A stretch of 9,030 nt of DNA from positions 1 to 9,030 of the forward strand of contig JBFIHZ010000150.1 of assembly GCA_041601535.1 (NCBI GenBank), written 5' to 3'. The stretch is from JBFIHZ01 sp041601535 (GTDB lineage Bacteria > Pseudomonadota > Gammaproteobacteria > Xanthomonadales > SZUA-36). How positions within the stretch are numbered: the stretch's first letter is position 1; each line of letters opens with the position of its first letter. The position numbers and the translations under genes were made by a program. The notes beneath the pieces were generated by a model. It made no database searches, was not told the origin of the DNA, and saw only the letters and a program-made list of their open reading frames with translations. Below are positions 5,403-9,030 of the stretch, one piece after another.

Positions 5403-8360
5403 ATGACTCGCAGGGGATTCACCGAGAGTAAGTCTATCTGGCACCTTCTGCTTCTGGCCTTGACCCTGGTGCTGACCAGCACCGCCTGGGCACAGGAAGA
5501 TGCAGATGAAGAGGATGATGAGAACGCTGATCTTGACCGCATCGCGGTTACCGGCTCTCGCATCAAACGTACCGACCTGGAAGGACCCGCACCCGTGCTG
5601 GTGATTGACAGGCAGCAAATGAGTGACCGCGGTTACACCACGGTATACGAAGCGCTGTCTGATCTGACCATCAACAACGGCTACAAATTTGAAGGCGCGG
5701 AATCAGCGCTGTTCACACCGGACGTGCAGACCATCAACCTGCGTGGCTTTGGTGTGGGCAACACACTGACCCTGATCAACGGCCGCCGCCTGGCCAACTA
5801 TCCGGCCGCTTACCAGTCCAATGCCACGGTGTTCAGCTACGGTTCCATTCCGGTGGCTGCGATCGAGCGCATTGAAATCCTGGCGACCGGTGCCTCGGCC
5901 ATTTACGGTTCCGACGCGGTAGCGGGCGTGGTCAACATCATCCTGCGTTCCGATATTGACGAAACCACGGTTAATGCCCTGTGGGGTACGCCGACCGAGA
6001 CAGACAAGACCCGCGGCGACCTGCGACTGCAGTTGCTGAACGGCAAAACCTTTGACCGCAGCAGCTACACGCTGACCCTGGAATACGCCAACCGCAAGGA
6101 CATCCTGGGCAAGTACTACGACCAGTACGACAACCAGCAGGATGACTTCCCGTATGGCGACGGTGTGCTTAACCGCACCATCCTGGTACTGGACTGGTTC
6201 AAATCTGCTTTTGGCATATTCCCCCGTTACCGTGATCCGGGCGAGCAGCTGGGCACCTCTGGCCAGGCAGCTTGCGATCTTTCCGGTGGCGGCCTGCAGT
6301 ATGCTTTCCGCCCTGGCGCGGGCATGTTCTGCGGTGACCCCAATGCCGGTGTTCCCCAGACCAACTTCCAGAATGCCAAGGAATCATTCTCTGTATATTT
6401 CAATGGCAAAGTGGAAGTCGGCGATAACGGCACCGAGCTGTTTACCGACCTGCTGTATTACACGTCCAACTCAAAATCGAATAACGATTCCATCTTCATC
6501 TCCGAAGATATCCTGGACCTGACCAGCCCGGACACGATCGATTTCGGCTTCTTTGACTGGTACCTGTCGCAGCGCCTGTTTACCGGCACCGAGCTGGGCA
6601 TGGACCTGTCCGAGAAGTTTGATGACGATGCATGGACCGCAGTGGTTGGTGCGCGCGGCGTGTTCGCCGATACCCATGACTGGGAACTCTCGGTCAACTA
6701 CTCCGAGTACGAGTATGAATCCACCCGCCCGTGGCTGAAGTGGCGTGAAACCATCGACAACATGCTGGGTACCTGGCACGGCGTCAGCTTCTTCGGTGAC
6801 GACTGGTGGTCCGGCGGCACGCTGGGCGAAGGCCTCGGTTTTGGCATGGGTGACCCCAACAACATCTATGGCGTGCCGAATGCCGCCATGCGTGAAGCCA
6901 TCGGCTTCCAGACCTATGGCAACAAGACCACCGACCTGTACCTGCAGTACACCATGAGCGGTGACCTGCTGGAAATGAACGCCGGTCCGCTGTCTTACTC
7001 CTTCGTGGTTGAGTATGAAGACGAAGACCTGAAATTCACCCCGGATGAACTGATCCAGCAATTGCCGCCCACCACTGACGTGAACGGTGACCCGATCACC
7101 GGCCTGACCGGTTCCGGCTGGTACCGCCTGACCGGTTATTCCGGCGACGGCGACCGTCAGCGCTGGTCTGTTGGTGGCGAGCTGCGTATCCCGCTGCACG
7201 ACACCCTGACCGTTAACCTGGCAGCCCGTTACGACGACTACGATTCCGGCTCCACCTCGTTTGGTGGCGACCTGACTCCGTCCGCCAGCATCGAATGGCG
7301 TCCGATCAGCAGCCTGCTGGTACGCGCCGGCTACACCGAGAGCTTCCGTGCTCCGGACATGGCCCAGGTATTTGTCCGCACCGGCTTCTTCACCACCGCC
7401 TTTGATGATGTGTCCTGCTATGAGCAGTACGTGTTCACCAACGGCAGCGCAGACGGCTTTGACCGTAACGATTGCGACTCCGGCAGCCTGTTCGCCCAGC
7501 GCGTTGGCGCCCAGGAGTTCGGCGAAGAGCCACTGGATGCCGAAACCGGCAACAACAGCTGGATCGGTTTTGCATGGGATATCACGGATAATCTGAGCCT
7601 GAGCGTGGATTACACCCGCCTGAAGCTGGAACAGCGTGTACTGCAGCAGAGCACACAGGGCTTGCTGGATGACGAATACGCCTGCTTTATCGGCGACGAG
7701 CCAACCAATACCCCGTGTGACCAGATCGCCAAGCAGATTCAGCGCAAGGTGGATCCGACCACCGGTCTGAGCTTTATCGACCGTTTCTTCGTCACCTCGA
7801 TCAACCAGTTCCAGGAGAAAGGCGAATACCTGGATGTGAAGCTGATCTACTCACTGGATACCGAAGCCGGACGCTTCACCTTCCAGGGTGACTACAACAA
7901 CGTACTCAGCCACAGCCGCAAGCTGACGCCTGAGTCCGCCAAGGCGGATCTGAAAAATGATCCCATCGTGGGCGGCTGGGATTTCCGTTCCTCGTTTGCT
8001 GGCAGCATCAGCTGGCAGTACCAGGATTTCAGCACCACGCTGACCGGGATCTACCGCGGCGCCACCACGGTGTTTAACTGCACCACCGCCAACGGCGGTT
8101 GCGTGGGCAATGTGACGGGTGAGGACTACTACGCTACCGAAAACTGGTGGCTGGATTCCTACACCACCTGGAACCTGACGGCCAGCTACAACTGGACCGA
8201 CCAGCTGTTGAGCCGCGTGCGTGTGGTTAACCTGTTCGACGAAAAACCGCCGAAGGACGACACCATGTTGTTCTTTGACAACCCGTGGTACAACATCTTC
8301 GTATACCCGGGTGCCGGCATTGGCCGTTACGCGGCAGTCGAAGTGGAATACACCTTCTAA
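5403..8360 (+). CDS. TonB-dependent outer-membrane receptor, substrate unknown
   Basis: Imports a substrate across the outer membrane using energy passed from TonB-ExbB-ExbD. Seen in 985 residues: a signal peptide 1-30 (LLLLALTLVLTS core, AWA before Gln31), a strongly acidic linker 31-45, and a TonB-box-like DRIAVTGSRIKR (45-56). The plug domain covers about 57-185, with NLRGFGVGNTLTLINGRR (112-129), IPVAAIERIEIL (149-160) and GASAIYGSDAVAGVVNIIL (163-181). A long beta-barrel follows and ends in VEVEYTF with terminal Phe985, the usual outer-membrane assembly signal. Eight cysteines form four close pairs (291/310, 672/691, 761/772, 893/900), probably disulfides in surface loops. GGGAGA at 5391-5396 supports the ATG at 5403. 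The plug resembles the large receptors with 'VTGSRIKR' common in Gammaproteobacteria, not a recognised siderophore or B12 receptor. No transporter, hydrolase or regulator lies next to it, so the substrate cannot be inferred. It is probably a single-gene unit with its own terminator. Confidence 0.94.
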   Translation: MTRRGFTESKSIWHLLLLALTLVLTSTAWAQEDADEEDDENADLDRIAVTGSRIKRTDLEGPAPVLVIDRQQMSDRGYTTVYEALSDLTINNGYKFEGAESALFTPDVQTINLRGFGVGNTLTLINGRRLANYPAAYQSNATVFSYGSIPVAAIERIEILATGASAIYGSDAVAGVVNIILRSDIDETTVNALWGTPTETDKTRGDLRLQLLNGKTFDRSSYTLTLEYANRKDILGKYYDQYDNQQDDFPYGDGVLNRTILVLDWFKSAFGIFPRYRDPGEQLGTSGQAACDLSGGGLQYAFRPGAGMFCGDPNAGVPQTNFQNAKESFSVYFNGKVEVGDNGTELFTDLLYYTSNSKSNNDSIFISEDILDLTSPDTIDFGFFDWYLSQRLFTGTELGMDLSEKFDDDAWTAVVGARGVFADTHDWELSVNYSEYEYESTRPWLKWRETIDNMLGTWHGVSFFGDDWWSGGTLGEGLGFGMGDPNNIYGVPNAAMREAIGFQTYGNKTTDLYLQYTMSGDLLEMNAGPLSYSFVVEYEDEDLKFTPDELIQQLPPTTDVNGDPITGLTGSGWYRLTGYSGDGDRQRWSVGGELRIPLHDTLTVNLAARYDDYDSGSTSFGGDLTPSASIEWRPISSLLVRAGYTESFRAPDMAQVFVRTGFFTTAFDDVSCYEQYVFTNGSADGFDRNDCDSGSLFAQRVGAQEFGEEPLDAETGNNSWIGFAWDITDNLSLSVDYTRLKLEQRVLQQSTQGLLDDEYACFIGDEPTNTPCDQIAKQIQRKVDPTTGLSFIDRFFVTSINQFQEKGEYLDVKLIYSLDTEAGRFTFQGDYNNVLSHSRKLTPESAKADLKNDPIVGGWDFRSSFAGSISWQYQDFSTTLTGIYRGATTVFNCTTANGGCVGNVTGEDYYATENWWLDSYTTWNLTASYNWTDQLLSRVRVVNLFDEKPPKDDTMLFFDNPWYNIFVYPGAGIGRYAAVEVEYTF

Positions 8361-8382
8361 AAGGTTCGGGCATCGCTCGAAG

Positions 8383-8413
8383 AAAAGCCCGGCTTCGGCC
8401 GGGCTTTTTTTTT
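8383..8413 (+). terminator. strong intrinsic terminator after the receptor gene
   Basis: AGCCCGGC (8386-8393), TTCG tetraloop (8394-8397), GCCGGGCT (8398-8405), then a run of nine T residues (8405-8413). A preceding AAA extends the stem against the T run. It lies 25 bases after the receptor stop. On the minus strand the same hairpin is followed by TTTT and lies about 100 bases beyond the ppsA stop, so it may serve both converging genes. Confidence 0.93.
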
Positions 8414-8512
8414 GCTCGTTTACAACTGCGGGTGGCGGGCAAGGCGCGGAACGGCCGGGCCGTTTGGGATGACCGCTCCTGTGAACAGCTTCCCGCAGCG
8501 TTGTACTGGCAG

Positions 8513-9030
8513 TCAGGCCTTGGCGTTGCCGGCCAGACGCAACCAGGTTTCCACCACGGTGTCCGGGTTCAGCGACATGCTTTCAATGCCCTGTTGCAGC
8601 AGCCAGTCGGCCAGATCCGGGTGGTCTGACGGGCCCTGGCCACAAATGCCGACGTACTTGCCGCGTTTCTTGCAGGCGGTGATGGCCATTGACAGCAATG
8701 CCTTAACGGCTTCATTGCGTTCATCAAACAGGTGCGCAATCAGGCCGGAATCACGGTCCAGCCCCAGGGTTAACTGGGTCAGGTCGTTCGAGCCGATGGA
8801 AAAGCCATCGAAGATATCCAGGAACTGGTCAGCCAGCAGTGCATTGGAGGGCAGTTCGCACATCATGATGATTTTCAGATCGTGCTTGCCCTGTTCCAGG
8901 CCAAATTCCTTCATCACCTCGATGACACCGCGGCCTTCTTCCAGCGTGCGCACGAACGGGATCATGGCCCATACATTGGTCAGGCCCATGGCTTCGCGCA
9001 CCTTGCGCAGCGCGCGGCATTCCAGTTCAA
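8513..9030 (-). CDS. ppsA: phosphoenolpyruvate synthase, C-terminal part (runs off right edge)
   Basis: Makes phosphoenolpyruvate from pyruvate and ATP (giving AMP and phosphate), the entry step of gluconeogenesis from pyruvate and lactate. Seen: the last 172 residues, ending with a TGA at 8513-8515 and open at the right edge. They belong to the C-terminal PEP-utilising barrel domain: [58 protein letters not shown], and [12 protein letters not shown] with the catalytic Cys encoded at 8642-8644 (equivalent to Cys751 of E. coli PpsA). SLNPDTV near the end is also typical. The frame continues upstream past the GTG at 9001 into [10 protein letters not shown], so 9001 is not a start. The GSNDLTQ and GICGQ.PSD signature favours PpsA over PTS enzyme I or pyruvate phosphate dikinase. 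It converges on the receptor gene and probably shares its terminator. Confidence 0.95.
   Translation of the reverse strand, partial: ELECRALRKVREAMGLTNVWAMIPFVRTLEEGRGVIEVMKEFGLEQGKHDLKIIMMCELPSNALLADQFLDIFDGFSIGSNDLTQLTLGLDRDSGLIAHLFDERNEAVKALLSMAITACKKRGKYVGICGQGPSDHPDLADWLLQQGIESMSLNPDTVVETWLRLAGNAKA

Noticed and set aside
6471..7199. 242-codon minus-strand open frame inside the receptor gene
   Set aside because: Long antisense frames are expected under GC-rich codon bias; the plus-strand receptor reads without interruption and with the expected signature motifs.
8829..9020. 63-codon minus-strand frame within ppsA
   Set aside because: Out-of-frame shadow of ppsA; the ppsA frame continues to the window edge with family residues.

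Overview
The window looks like chromosomal DNA from a GC-rich gammaproteobacterium. The support is the divergent rsgA/orn pair, which is conserved across that class, a DusB-type tRNA-dihydrouridine synthase, a PpsA-type phosphoenolpyruvate synthase, and a large outer-membrane TonB-dependent receptor with the usual C-terminal Phe. The genus cannot be fixed by reading alone. Receptors of this style are common in Xanthomonadales-, Alteromonadales- and Woeseia-like lineages. No tRNA, rRNA, insertion sequence, phage gene or CRISPR array was seen.

Left part (1-4260): five genes all on the minus strand, read from right to left. They are rsgA (ribosome-assembly GTPase), a small exported protein with its own promoter and a perfect AGGAGG site, a TraB/PrgY-type membrane protein, dusB, and the start of an NhaC-type Na+/H+ antiporter. 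The antiporter start codon overlaps the dusB stop (ATGA). Gaps between the genes are 90, 119 and 52 bases and then a short overlap, so at least the last two genes are likely co-transcribed.

Middle (4261-5402): a divergent promoter region separates rsgA from orn (oligoribonuclease, plus strand, complete DEDDh site). A 325-base region without a gene follows orn. It holds a perfect 12-base palindrome, a 9-base direct repeat, a TTCCT repeat series, two inverted repeats and a plausible promoter. It appears to be the control region of the receptor gene.

Right part (5403-9030): a 985-residue TonB-dependent receptor stands alone as a single-gene unit closed by a strong intrinsic terminator. It converges on the C-terminal part of ppsA (minus strand), which runs off the right edge.

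Functionally this is mostly housekeeping: ribosome assembly, RNA decay, tRNA modification and gluconeogenesis, plus envelope functions (ion exchange, nutrient import, a putative membrane peptidase). I found no convincing new multi-gene system. The points most worth a second look are the receptor control region, the orphan receptor with four cysteine pairs, the TraB-like protein with a Cys in its conserved ELD motif, and the dusB/antiporter translational overlap.
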